A stretch of 64,000 nucleotides of DNA, taken from NCBI GenBank assembly GCA_029245345.1, contig JAQWPM010000012.1, forward strand, positions 124,001-188,000, in the 5' to 3' direction. Below, in pieces: positions 1 to 7,686 of the stretch. A model generated the notes under the pieces. The model worked only from the letters and a program-made list of their open reading frames with translations. It searched no databases and was not told the origin of the DNA. Numbering within the stretch: position 1 is the stretch's first letter; each line of letters begins with the position of its first letter. This DNA is from Longimicrobiales bacterium. GTDB lineage: Bacteria; Gemmatimonadota; Gemmatimonadetes; Longimicrobiales; Gaopeijiaceae. The position numbers and the translations under genes are program-made.

Positions 1-99
1 GGTCGCTCTTTCAAGCGCCATCTGGATAAGTAGGGCGTGGTCATCGTTGTCCTCGGCAAGGAGAACGTTCCATTGCTCGCGCACGCGTCGTCGGCTCAT
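1..99 (-). CDS. Response regulator receiver domain, N-terminal fragment cut by window edge
   Basis: Only the first 33 codons are inside the window, beginning at ATG 99-97. The peptide has a short basic leader and then VLLAEDNDDHALLIQMALER, the usual first beta strand and acidic pocket (E-D-N) of a CheY-type receiver domain. The aspartate that takes the phosphate would lie outside the window. The ATG follows the TAA stop of the SPOR gene (102-100) without a gap, so the two are probably co-transcribed. What output domain it carries, if any, cannot be seen. Confidence 0.7.
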   Translation of the reverse strand, partial: MSRRRVREQWNVLLAEDNDDHALLIQMALERAT

Positions 100-945
100 T
101 TAACGTGCATACTCCTCTTTGTCGGCGTCACGAACGACCGCCGCAGTAAATCCTAGATCAGTCAAGCTTCGGGAAAAGACACTCGCTTCTCCCGACGAAT
201 CAAACCTACCAACACGCACGTGAAGCAAGCGACTACCCTGCACCTTAACAATCCGGACATCCAATCCGGTGTCCTTGGCGCGCTTCCGGAGACTCTCTGC
301 GCGCTCGACACCCGAAAAGGCGCCCAGTTGCACAGAATATCGGCCCGCAGTCCTCGGAGGGTCCACTCGTGTCGGACGCTCCGGGGACGCTTGAACGGTA
401 TCTCTTTCGACTTCTTCCACGGGGGGCTGAGTCGCCCGAGCTTCGGCGCCCGCCGCCACTTCAACCTTAATGGCCCTCGTTTCGCCGCGTGTCGCAGGAG
501 CCGGCAGTGGGCCCGCCCCGACCAGCCACGCCTCGGCCTCACGACGTACGACCGAGTTCGGAAAGTCCCGGACCAGCGAAGCCATGTAGCCGCGGGCACG
601 CTCTTCGTCCCCCACGGCGTGCGCTCCCTGAGTGAGCCGGAAGAGTGCGGCGTCCGTATACGCACCCCCTGGATATTCGACGACCAGGCGCCTGAAATCT
701 CGGGAGGCTTGGTTCGGCTCCACGGTAAGGCACCCACGAAGCCACAGACCACGTTGAAGGTCGATCCGGGACGCATCGTCTCTCTCGACCTCCCACCACT
801 CAATCAACATGTCTCGGGCCTCATCGGCGCGACCCGCCGCTACGAGCTGCTCGACCTCATCGAGCTCCGCCTGGCCTCGAACGGAGATAGGGAGGGTGAC
901 GAGCGCCACTGCCAAAAACAGCGTGCGATAGACGTGGTGTCTCAT
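100..945 (-). CDS. Secreted SPOR-domain protein with TPR-like N-terminal half
   Basis: The 281-residue product has a Sec signal peptide (hydrophobic core LFLAVALVTLPISV, cleavage near RGQA). Residues about 28-145 are helical and repeat-like, resembling tetratricopeptides (Leu/Ala-rich, with 'FRRLVVEYPGGAYTDAALFR'). A Pro/Glu/Thr-rich linker follows. A SPOR domain occupies about 201-275, starting at RYSVQLGAF and ending with FTAAVV. SPOR domains bind denuded glycan strands of septal peptidoglycan, so a periplasmic, cell-wall-linked role is likely. Its ATG overlaps the holA stop by 4 bases (ATGA), so it is translationally coupled to holA. The specific partner is unknown. Confidence 0.8.
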   Translation of the reverse strand: MRHHVYRTLFLAVALVTLPISVRGQAELDEVEQLVAAGRADEARDMLIEWWEVERDDASRIDLQRGLWLRGCLTVEPNQASRDFRRLVVEYPGGAYTDAALFRLTQGAHAVGDEERARGYMASLVRDFPNSVVRREAEAWLVGAGPLPAPATRGETRAIKVEVAAGAEARATQPPVEEVERDTVQASPERPTRVDPPRTAGRYSVQLGAFSGVERAESLRKRAKDTGLDVRIVKVQGSRLLHVRVGRFDSSGEASVFSRSLTDLGFTAAVVRDADKEEYAR

Positions 946-1943
946 GCCAATTCAGCTCGGGCCATGAGGGCGAGAAGCCACTCCTCTACGAAGTGATGGT
1001 CTGTGTGAGGGCTCGCCTTCAGAAGCCGATCCGCCCGAAGAAGCCCATCCAGCGCTGCTTCCAGCTCACGCCGCGGCCATCGCTTGGCCTGAGACCCGAT
1101 CCTCTTCGCGAGCCACTTCTGGTGGGGTGGCAGGACACCTTCTAGCTCGCGCGAACCCCCTTCGGAAGCTACTCCGAGACGCAGGAACTGCGTGCTGAGA
1201 CCAATGACCAGGCTAACGCCCGACTCCCCCTGCCCCATAAGGATCCCAAGGCCTTCGACGGCGTCCCTGAATTTCCGATCTCCTACCATGTCGAACCAAC
1301 GCCATCGGTCCTGAGTGGGGAGCTTCGTCCCCGCGGCCTCCACGTCGGCGACTGTAACGACCGCAGCGTCACCTACGAATCCTGCCAACTTCTCCAGTTC
1401 CTGAGAGAGGACGCCCAAGTTGGTGCCTATGGCAGCTCCCAGTGCTTGCGCGGCAGCAATCTCGAACTCGACGGAATGCACCTCCCGCGCGCGGTCCATA
1501 ATCCACCCTGGAACATCCGCTTCACTGAACTCCGGGAATTCCAAGGACTGGGCTGTTCTTGCCAGCTCCTTGTAAAACTTCGCACGGGAACCTTGGGGGA
1601 CGGTCCCGCTCATGATGAGAGCGAGTCCGGGCGGAGGGGAGGCGACCACCTTCATCAAGGCTTCTCGCGCGTGCTTCCCAGAAGCGAGTCCCTCGACTTC
1701 CCGTAGCACGACACAGCGCCACTCGGCCATCATAGGAGGCGTCGCCAGCACGGACGCCAGCGTCTCCGCATCGACATCAGTCCCTCGGAGCGGGTCGAGG
1801 TTGAAGTCCTTCGTCGCGGGGTCCAGATGATTGGCGATCAACGCCCGCACGGCTTCCTCTTTTCGAAAGAGGTCGTCACCATGCAGGTAGAACGCGCCGC
1901 CGCGAGCGCGGGCGAGAGCGGAGGGAAGTACGGAATCGGTCAC
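942..1943 (-). CDS. holA: DNA polymerase III subunit delta (HolA)
   Basis: This is the clamp-loader delta subunit, which opens the beta clamp during replication. The 333-residue protein starts ARGGAFYLHGDDLFRKEEAVRAL, the typical HolA opening with the Walker-like region and an F-x-R-K-E motif. The middle carries the HolA-style segments LASVLATPPMMAEWRCVVLREVEGL and LEKLAGFV; the C-terminal helical collar ends FVEEWLLALMARAELA. I chose GTG 1943 because the length then matches the family. The frame stays open upstream to 2102 but that part overlaps the anti-sigma gene and is not HolA-like. It lies between an anti-sigma gene and a SPOR gene on the same strand. Confidence 0.85.
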   Translation of the reverse strand: MTDSVLPSALARARGGAFYLHGDDLFRKEEAVRALIANHLDPATKDFNLDPLRGTDVDAETLASVLATPPMMAEWRCVVLREVEGLASGKHAREALMKVVASPPPGLALIMSGTVPQGSRAKFYKELARTAQSLEFPEFSEADVPGWIMDRAREVHSVEFEIAAAQALGAAIGTNLGVLSQELEKLAGFVGDAAVVTVADVEAAGTKLPTQDRWRWFDMVGDRKFRDAVEGLGILMGQGESGVSLVIGLSTQFLRLGVASEGGSRELEGVLPPHQKWLAKRIGSQAKRWPRRELEAALDGLLRADRLLKASPHTDHHFVEEWLLALMARAELA

Positions 1944-1999
1944 ACTAAGAATGTCGGGGGTTCCGGTTTCAAGCGAAACTCCCAGCCGCCCATGAGTGG

Positions 2000-2578
2000 C
2001 TAACGGTCTCGCTCCAGTCCGGTGCGGCGAACCGACGCCCGTTGGCGATACCGCTGGGAGAGCGGTGAATACTCGTACATGAGCGCCTGGGCATCGTCCC
2101 ACAGCCCGCCCTCCAAGTCCGGGAGCGGCTCACGTGGACGCTGAGAGAACTCACCAGGCATCGCCATGGCGGGCCGAACAGGAAGCGTGCGTGACGTACG
2201 ACGCGGCGCCTGGTCCACGACAATGGGCTCCAAGGAGATCTGCGGGGCGTTCGGCCACAGTGTGGGCGACCAGGCGATCGCGGTGAGAAGAAGTGCCATC
2301 CCCACAACCGTCATCGCGGACGTAGCCGATGCACCGTGCGCGAGTGCCAAGGAGTCGTCCACATGGTACAAGCGGTGTTGCAGTCGCGGACCGAAATCTT
2401 CAGTCAGTTCGGGCCATGGAAGAGCCCTCAGTACCTCTGAGCCCTGCTCGACAACCTGACGATACCGACGACACGCATCACACTCGGCGAGGTGAGCTTC
2501 GAAATCTCGAAGCTCGTCCTCGGGCGCATTCCCGTCGAGAAAAATGGAAAAGTCAGCTACATACCTAGAGCAGTTCAT
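2000..2578 (-). CDS. Anti-sigma factor with zinc-finger (zf-HC2) domain
   Basis: The 192-residue protein begins with an anti-sigma zinc finger: a cysteine near residue 3 and HLAECDAC around 30-37, the H-x3-C-x2-C pattern of ZAS domains. A single membrane span follows at about 87-106 (SAMTVVGMALLLTAIAW), then an approximately 85-residue periplasmic tail rich in Pro and Arg. The topology is cytoplasmic sigma binding with an outside sensor. The ECF sigma gene lies upstream on the same strand, 118 bases away, and is its likely target. A strong hairpin sits in the gap between them. Confidence 0.8.
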   Translation of the reverse strand: MNCSRYVADFSIFLDGNAPEDELRDFEAHLAECDACRRYRQVVEQGSEVLRALPWPELTEDFGPRLQHRLYHVDDSLALAHGASATSAMTVVGMALLLTAIAWSPTLWPNAPQISLEPIVVDQAPRRTSRTLPVRPAMAMPGEFSQRPREPLPDLEGGLWDDAQALMYEYSPLSQRYRQRASVRRTGLERDR

Positions 2579-2625
2579 GGGACTTCATACTTCGGACAGA
2601 GCAGGCGGGTTCCATGCATACACGT

Positions 2626-2655
2626 AGGCCCCGCCGAGCGTACCCGGCGGGGCCT
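2626..2655. terminator. Perfect GC-rich hairpin between sigma and anti-sigma genes
   Basis: An 11-base perfect stem (2626-2636 with 2645-2655, AGGCCCCGCCG) closes an 8-base loop. No T-run follows on either strand, so it is not a textbook intrinsic terminator. It lies between the end of the sigma gene and the start of the anti-sigma gene and could attenuate or protect the transcript. Confidence 0.5.
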
Positions 2656-2696
2656 CCACCCATCCCTCTCCCCCAGCGCTTCGGGGCGACGCCAAC

Positions 2697-3350
2697 TCAG
2701 TCGATCATTGGGGCGACAATCTGTGCAAAGTTGTTGCGTGCCCGGTTCAGCCGACTCTTCACCGTGCCCAAGTTGCACCCGGTGATGTCCGCGATTTCTT
2801 CGTACGTCTTGCCTTCCATCTCACGCAGCACGAACACGATGCGGTGATCCTCGGGAAGCTGTTTCACCGCTTCCTCGACCTTCGCACGGAGATGCCGCTT
2901 GCGATAAAGATCATCCGGCTTGTACTGCGTGTCTTCCCATTCCAGCGGCCTGTGGTCGGCGTCCCAGTTCTTTTTGATGGTCTGAAACAGTACCAGAGGA
3001 TTCCGCGACCGATTCCGCAGTTCGTTCTTGGCCAGGTTGCTCGCGATGGTATAGATCCATGTCGAGAACTTCTTGGCCTGCTCGAAGCGATGGAGATGTC
3101 GGTAGACCCTGACGAACGTCTCTTGGACCAGGTCCTGACCGCGTTCGCGATCACCAATCGTCCGGTAGACGAAATTCAGAAGGCGCTGATCGTAGCGCCG
3201 AGTGAGTTCCCCGAACGCCCGTGAGTCACCGTCTAGCGAAGCTTGCACGACGTCAGAGTCCGAGAGGTCCCGGAGCATCAGTCGATGTTCGCGTGCCTCG
3301 CCCGTTCCCCGACGAATCTCGATGACTTTCTTCTTTTTTGCCCTGGCCAC
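2697..3350 (-). CDS. ECF-type RNA polymerase sigma factor (RpoE-like)
   Basis: The 217-residue product carries sigma region 2 (LTRRYDQRLLNFVYRTIGDR, then DLVQETFVRVYRHLHRFE and KFSTWIYTIASNLAKNELRN) and region 4 (VKQLPEDHRIVFVLREMEG, YEEIADITGCNLGTVKSRLNRAR). GTG 3350 is the best start because GGAGG lies 5 bases upstream. The frame is open further upstream, but that part has no sigma homology. The N-terminus is unusually basic (ARAKKKKVIEIRRGTGEAREHR). It probably directs RNA polymerase to a stress or envelope regulon and is held by the anti-sigma factor encoded next to it. Confidence 0.88.
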   Translation of the reverse strand: MARAKKKKVIEIRRGTGEAREHRLMLRDLSDSDVVQASLDGDSRAFGELTRRYDQRLLNFVYRTIGDRERGQDLVQETFVRVYRHLHRFEQAKKFSTWIYTIASNLAKNELRNRSRNPLVLFQTIKKNWDADHRPLEWEDTQYKPDDLYRKRHLRAKVEEAVKQLPEDHRIVFVLREMEGKTYEEIADITGCNLGTVKSRLNRARNNFAQIVAPMID

Positions 3351-3537
3351 ATCCGCCTCCACGTTCGCGGTTGTCCCGCCACACTGGCAGGAACGCAACC
3401 CGCACCGTCCCCTATGGTGCAGGCACCATGCCAGACCTGAAACCGCGTGGTTTATCAGGCCTCGGCTCCCCTCCGTCCACTTCTTGTGACGCATCGTTCG
3501 GCGGAAAGGTGACACACCCGCCTGGGGCCTCTTAAGC

Positions 3538-4122
3538 CTACGTCGTCTGAGGCTTCCCGATTACGAACTGCGCCGCATACAGGATCGTAGCAATGCTCTT
3601 GCAGTCGACGATCTCACTGGTGCGTACCATTTCCAGGACTTCTGAGAAGCGGAACCGGCACACCTCGACGAACTCGTCCACGTCTAGGTTGACTTCACCT
3701 GCGGTCAAATCGGTTGCCGCGTAGAGGTGGATGATCTCATCGGTAAAGCCCGGCGTGGTGTAGATGGGCGTGAGAGGGATGAGCGTGCCCGCTCGGTATC
3801 CGGTCTCTTCTTCGAGTTCTCGGTGTGCACACGCTTCCCAAGGCTCCCCCTCGTAGTCTGGGACGCCGGCGGGGACCTCGTAGATGTATCCGTCGGTTGC
3901 ATACCGGTATTGCCGAATCAGTACGACCTCGGGGTCCTTATCCTCCACCGAGTCCAGAATCGGCAAGATGGCGGCCGCCCCCGGGTGTCGGATCATCTCC
4001 AACTCACCCTCAGAGGCATCCGGAAAGCACACCCGATCCATGCTTACCCTGAGCCGGGGACCCTCGTGAACGACCCTGCTCTCGATCATGCCGACACGGG
4101 TGCCGGAATCCTCAATGGACAT
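3538..4122 (-). CDS. Nudix hydrolase, ADP-ribose pyrophosphatase-like
   Basis: The 194-residue protein has the Nudix box GEPWEACAHRELEEETGY (consensus G-x5-E-x7-R-E-x2-E-E-x-G) at about residues 92-111, preceded by AVALI-like strands (VVLIRQYRYATDGYIYEVPAG). The RQYR and EVPAG segments are typical of ADP-ribose and GDP-sugar pyrophosphatases (NudF type), which cleave nucleoside diphosphate sugars in the cytoplasm with Mg2+. ATG 4122 was chosen because GGGAG lies 6 bases upstream. An in-frame ATG at 4137 lacks this. The exact substrate cannot be told from sequence alone. Confidence 0.85.
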   Translation of the reverse strand: MSIEDSGTRVGMIESRVVHEGPRLRVSMDRVCFPDASEGELEMIRHPGAAAILPILDSVEDKDPEVVLIRQYRYATDGYIYEVPAGVPDYEGEPWEACAHRELEEETGYRAGTLIPLTPIYTTPGFTDEIIHLYAATDLTAGEVNLDVDEFVEVCRFRFSEVLEMVRTSEIVDCKSIATILYAAQFVIGKPQTT

Positions 4123-4147
4123 CAACGTCTCCCACAAAAATGTGCAG

Positions 4148-5500
4148 CTAGACGACGGTTACGGAGCCGACACCCAAATCTTGGAGCGAGCCCACGACTG
4201 CCTCCGCATCGCCAACGACGACGATCTGAACTTCGTCAGGGCGCATATGCGCGCGGACCGCGGCAGAAACCTGCTCCGTCGTCACGCCTCGCACGTTGTC
4301 GCGATAGCGGTGGTAGTAATCGTCATCCAACCCATGCATCAAGATCTGTGACAGGCGCGAGCCGATCTGCCCGGCCGTCTCGAGTTGGAGGCCAAAGATC
4401 CCGGCCAAGTAGTCTCGGGCCGCGGCGACCTCGTCCTCCGTCGCGCCCCCTTCCACGAGATGCTGCATCTCGAAGAGGGTCTCCCTGACGGCATCAGCAG
4501 TGACCTCGGACCCGACGGCCGTGGAGACTTGGAACGGACCCGGCCGCGATCGGAATCCGAAGCTGGACCGAACCCCATACGTGAATCCGTTCTTCTCGCG
4601 CAGGTTGAGATTCAGCCGACTCGTGAACGTCCCCCCCAGCAGCATGTTCCCGATCGAGAGCGCGAAGTAGTCCGGAGTGGACCGTGACGCCCCAACATGG
4701 CCGACCCGAATCTCAGACTGGACCGAGCCAGGCCGGTCCACGACAAAAATGGCGCGCTCCTGCTTCGGAGGCCGTGGGTCGAAGTCCACGACCGCAGGCG
4801 GCGCTCCTCTCCATTCGCTGAGATAACGCTCGGCAAGAACCTCTACCTCATCGGGATCGAGGTCGCCGACTACGACGAGCCCGCCACCCTCGGGCCGGTA
4901 GTTCGATTCGACGTAACCTCTCATCGCATCGGTGGTGGCCGCACCCACCGATTCCTCAGTCCCTCCCTGACCACGCGCGTAGGGCTGGCCGGCGGCGAAG
5001 TAACGGCGAGTCGCTTCGTCTGAGGCCAGGGCACCCGGATCCATCTTCCGTTGGCGAAGGGCGGCCAGTTGCTGCTCCCGGACCCGATCGACTTCGTCTT
5101 CCGGAAAGTCAGGCTCGCGCATCGTCTCGATCAGAAGCGGCATGGCCTCCTCGAGACGGTCCGCGAGGCAGGACAACGCGACGCTGGTCCCCTCCCACCC
5201 CGTGGTGACCCCTGTTCGTGCACCGATGCTCTCTAGCGCCTCAGCCAACGCAGACCCACTGCGGCGCTTCGTGCCACCCTCTAGTGCGTCGCCTGTCAGG
5301 ACAGCAAGCCCCGCCCACTCGTCAGATAGTCCGGCCTCGCCGGCACGAAAGAAGAGGTTCACGCTGACCATCGGTAACCGGGAGAGTCGGGCGACCCTCA
5401 GATCCAACCCCTGACTGAGCGGCCGGCGCTCGACTTCCGGGAAGTCAAAATGCCGGATGGCACCTCTGGCTGGCTGGAGCGTCCTATCCAGGGGGCTCAT
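4148..5500 (-). CDS. M16 family peptidase homologue, non-catalytic partner
   Basis: This 450-residue protein has the two-domain M16 fold. The N-terminal domain begins PLSQGLDLRVARLSRLPMVSVNLFFRAGEA, and the C-terminal half carries REKNGFTYGVRSSF, the conserved R/Y substrate-binding motif. The zinc site is missing: where active enzymes have H-x-x-E-H it reads GLAVLTGDAL, with V, G and D replacing H, E and H. Its ATG overlaps the stop of the catalytic M16 gene by 4 bases, so the two are made together. By analogy with mitochondrial processing peptidase and bacterial M16B pairs, I infer a heterodimer in which this subunit supplies the R/Y pair. No signal peptide is visible. Confidence 0.88.
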   Translation of the reverse strand: MSPLDRTLQPARGAIRHFDFPEVERRPLSQGLDLRVARLSRLPMVSVNLFFRAGEAGLSDEWAGLAVLTGDALEGGTKRRSGSALAEALESIGARTGVTTGWEGTSVALSCLADRLEEAMPLLIETMREPDFPEDEVDRVREQQLAALRQRKMDPGALASDEATRRYFAAGQPYARGQGGTEESVGAATTDAMRGYVESNYRPEGGGLVVVGDLDPDEVEVLAERYLSEWRGAPPAVVDFDPRPPKQERAIFVVDRPGSVQSEIRVGHVGASRSTPDYFALSIGNMLLGGTFTSRLNLNLREKNGFTYGVRSSFGFRSRPGPFQVSTAVGSEVTADAVRETLFEMQHLVEGGATEDEVAAARDYLAGIFGLQLETAGQIGSRLSQILMHGLDDDYYHRYRDNVRGVTTEQVSAAVRAHMRPDEVQIVVVGDAEAVVGSLQDLGVGSVTVV

Positions 5501-6813
5501 GACGACTCCTTCGGGTCATAGATCAAAACGGCCCGATTATCCGGACCCAGATGTGAATCGGCAAAGGCACGGATCTGATCAACAGACACGGCCCTAAGAC
5601 GATCCAATTCTCGATTCACGCGATCAGGGTCATCGAAATGCAACTCGAACGCTGACAACAAGTCCGCACGTTCCGAGACACGCTCTAGCCCCCGAACCAA
5701 GTCTGTCTCGGTCAGTGCGATCGCCCGCTCGACCTCAGCGGTCTCAGCATTTCTGAGGTCCTCGACTTCCTCCGCGATCGCGGCCTCAAGGGCCTGATGC
5801 TCCATGCCGGGATACCCCGTGGCCCACACGAGTAGCATCGAAGCTCCCGACAAGAGCGGGAACGCATAGGACACCACGCTCTTAGCGACTCTGCGCTCAC
5901 GAACCAGGCGCCGGTACAACCGGGCAGCCCTGCCCTGGCCGAGTAGCGCCTGCGCGACCTCGGCAACGGCGAAGTCATCCGAAGAAAAGGGCGGGATCCG
6001 GAACGCCATGATGACGCGGGGGAGAGGCACATCACTCACCACGACCTGGCGAACTGTCTCCCCAATGAGCGGCGCCACAGTGGGGTCTTTCGCGAGCGGG
6101 GGTACGTCCGCACCTCGCGGGATGTCCGCGAAATACTGATTGATGAGGCCAAGTGCTTCCCCGCTGTCAAAGTCACCAGCTAAGGTGATGACAGCATTGT
6201 TGGGCACGTAGAAGGTCTCGAAGAAGGAGGCGACGTCTTCGAGCGTAGCCGCGTCGATGTCCTCCATGGATCCGATCACCGGATGGTGATAGGGGTGCCC
6301 CTTCGGGTAGACCAACGCCTGCAGTCGCTCATCCCAGTCCCCATAGGGCTGATTGTCGTAGCGCTGACGCTTCTCGTTCTTCACCACGTCCTTCTGATTG
6401 TCGAGCTTGTCCTGATCCATCGCGGGAAGCATGAAGCCCAACCGGTCCGACTCGAGCCAGAGGGCGAGTTCCAGTTCGTGGGACGGGAGCGTCTCGTAGT
6501 AGTTGGTCCGGTCGAACCACGTGCTGCCATTCAGCGAACCACCGGCGCGCTCGACCATCTCGAAGTGCCCGTTCTTTGAAACGTGCTGCGAGCCTTGAAA
6601 CATCATGTGCTCGAACAAGTGAGCGAATCCGGTCTTGCCCTCGGTCTCGTTCCGGGAGCCCACGCCGTACCAGAGGTTCACGGCGACAACCGGCACGGTC
6701 CGATCCTGAGAAAGGACGACCTTCAGTCCGTTGTCCAACCTGTGCCGCTCTATGGGGATGGTAAGTCGGCTCACACCAGGTTCCTTAGGATCGAGTTGGA
6801 TCGCTCCGACCAT
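5497..6813 (-). CDS. M16 family zinc metallopeptidase, catalytic subunit
   Basis: The 438-residue protein contains the inverted zinc motif HLFEH within GFAHLFEHMMFQGSQHV (residues about 64-80) and a downstream glutamate in VVKNEKRQRYDNQPYG that completes the metal site. The rest matches the M16 fold, including ITLAGDFD and a C-terminal domain. It is the upstream partner of the non-catalytic M16 protein with a 4-base overlap. The product likely cleaves peptides or leader peptides. No signal peptide is evident: the N-terminus is MVGAIQLDPKEPGVSRLTIP, so either it is cytoplasmic or the true start differs. Confidence 0.9.
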   Translation of the reverse strand: MVGAIQLDPKEPGVSRLTIPIERHRLDNGLKVVLSQDRTVPVVAVNLWYGVGSRNETEGKTGFAHLFEHMMFQGSQHVSKNGHFEMVERAGGSLNGSTWFDRTNYYETLPSHELELALWLESDRLGFMLPAMDQDKLDNQKDVVKNEKRQRYDNQPYGDWDERLQALVYPKGHPYHHPVIGSMEDIDAATLEDVASFFETFYVPNNAVITLAGDFDSGEALGLINQYFADIPRGADVPPLAKDPTVAPLIGETVRQVVVSDVPLPRVIMAFRIPPFSSDDFAVAEVAQALLGQGRAARLYRRLVRERRVAKSVVSYAFPLLSGASMLLVWATGYPGMEHQALEAAIAEEVEDLRNAETAEVERAIALTETDLVRGLERVSERADLLSAFELHFDDPDRVNRELDRLRAVSVDQIRAFADSHLGPDNRAVLIYDPKESS

Positions 6814-6837
6814 CGCGGGCGGAGGACAGTTGGAACG

Positions 6838-7686
6838 TCAGGGACGTTCCTGTAATCGGGCGCGAAGCGAGTCCGGCGCGAGGTCTTCCTTCAGAAGTGC
6901 CTCGGAAGCCTCAGTTCCGGAATCCACGTGCTCTTCTACCGAAGCCACGAGCGCGAGGTCACCCTCTGCCGCCCGCATGCGAGCCCGCTCCACCATCTCG
7001 TACGCAGTTCCTTCTTCTCCGGTTGCTGCTGCTGCCAGAGCGGCCAATAACTGCGCCTCAACGTCCTCGGGCAGCAAGCGTGCGCCCTCGGTGAGTTCCC
7101 CCGACGCCTCCACGGGCTGTCCGTCCTCCAACAACAAGAGGCCGAACACGAGGCGAGTCCATCCGTCCTCCGGATCGAGTCGGACCGAGTCGGACAATGC
7201 GTCCACCGCAGCTTCCACTGCACCGGAAAGAGCATGCGCCACGCCCAGCTCATACGCGATCTGGGGATCTTCCGCATCAAGGACCCACGCGGCCGCCAGC
7301 TGCTCGATGGCCCATTCGTGAAAGCCCTCTCGCGCCAAATAGGCCCCATAGAGCAGGCGGGTAACTGGCACGTCGGGAGCCAGCAGCGCGGCGTTCTTGA
7401 GCGCATCCATCGCATCCGGATCATCGAAGGCCGCGATGCCGTTCCCTGCGGTAGCCATCACATAGGGATCGTCCGGCTCTAGGGAGAGTGTCTTCTTGAA
7501 GAGCTCATACGCGATGCCCTCGTGACCCAGTTCGCGCTCGGCCACACCCAAGGCGCAGTGCACCGCCGGCTCTTGTTCGAAGTCCTCGAGATGGCGCCGG
7601 AGGAACTCCATCGCCGACTGCCAGTCCCCGTCGTCCGCATAGGTGAGTGCTTGTCCCAAGAGGGATTCGAGTTCAATCACGCTCAT
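6838..7686 (-). CDS. Tetratricopeptide repeat protein
   Basis: The 282-residue protein is built of TPR-like helix pairs across its length, for example AVHCALGVAERELGHEGIAY, VTRLLYGAYLAREGFHEWAI and PQIAYELGVAHALSGAVEAA. It is acidic, with no signal peptide or membrane span. TPR proteins serve as scaffolds; no enzyme domain is present and the partner is unknown. Its ATG (7686) overlaps the stop of gpmI by 4 bases, so it is coupled to glycolytic gpmI, though no functional link can be deduced. Confidence 0.75.
   Translation of the reverse strand: MSVIELESLLGQALTYADDGDWQSAMEFLRRHLEDFEQEPAVHCALGVAERELGHEGIAYELFKKTLSLEPDDPYVMATAGNGIAAFDDPDAMDALKNAALLAPDVPVTRLLYGAYLAREGFHEWAIEQLAAAWVLDAEDPQIAYELGVAHALSGAVEAAVDALSDSVRLDPEDGWTRLVFGLLLLEDGQPVEASGELTEGARLLPEDVEAQLLAALAAAATGEEGTAYEMVERARMRAAEGDLALVASVEEHVDSGTEASEALLKEDLAPDSLRARLQERP

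Noticed and set aside
220-996. Long open frame opposite the SPOR gene (258 residues)
   Set aside because: It lies antisense to a gene with clear signal peptide and SPOR domain, has no motif and no ribosome-binding site; it is a shadow of GC-rich codon structure.
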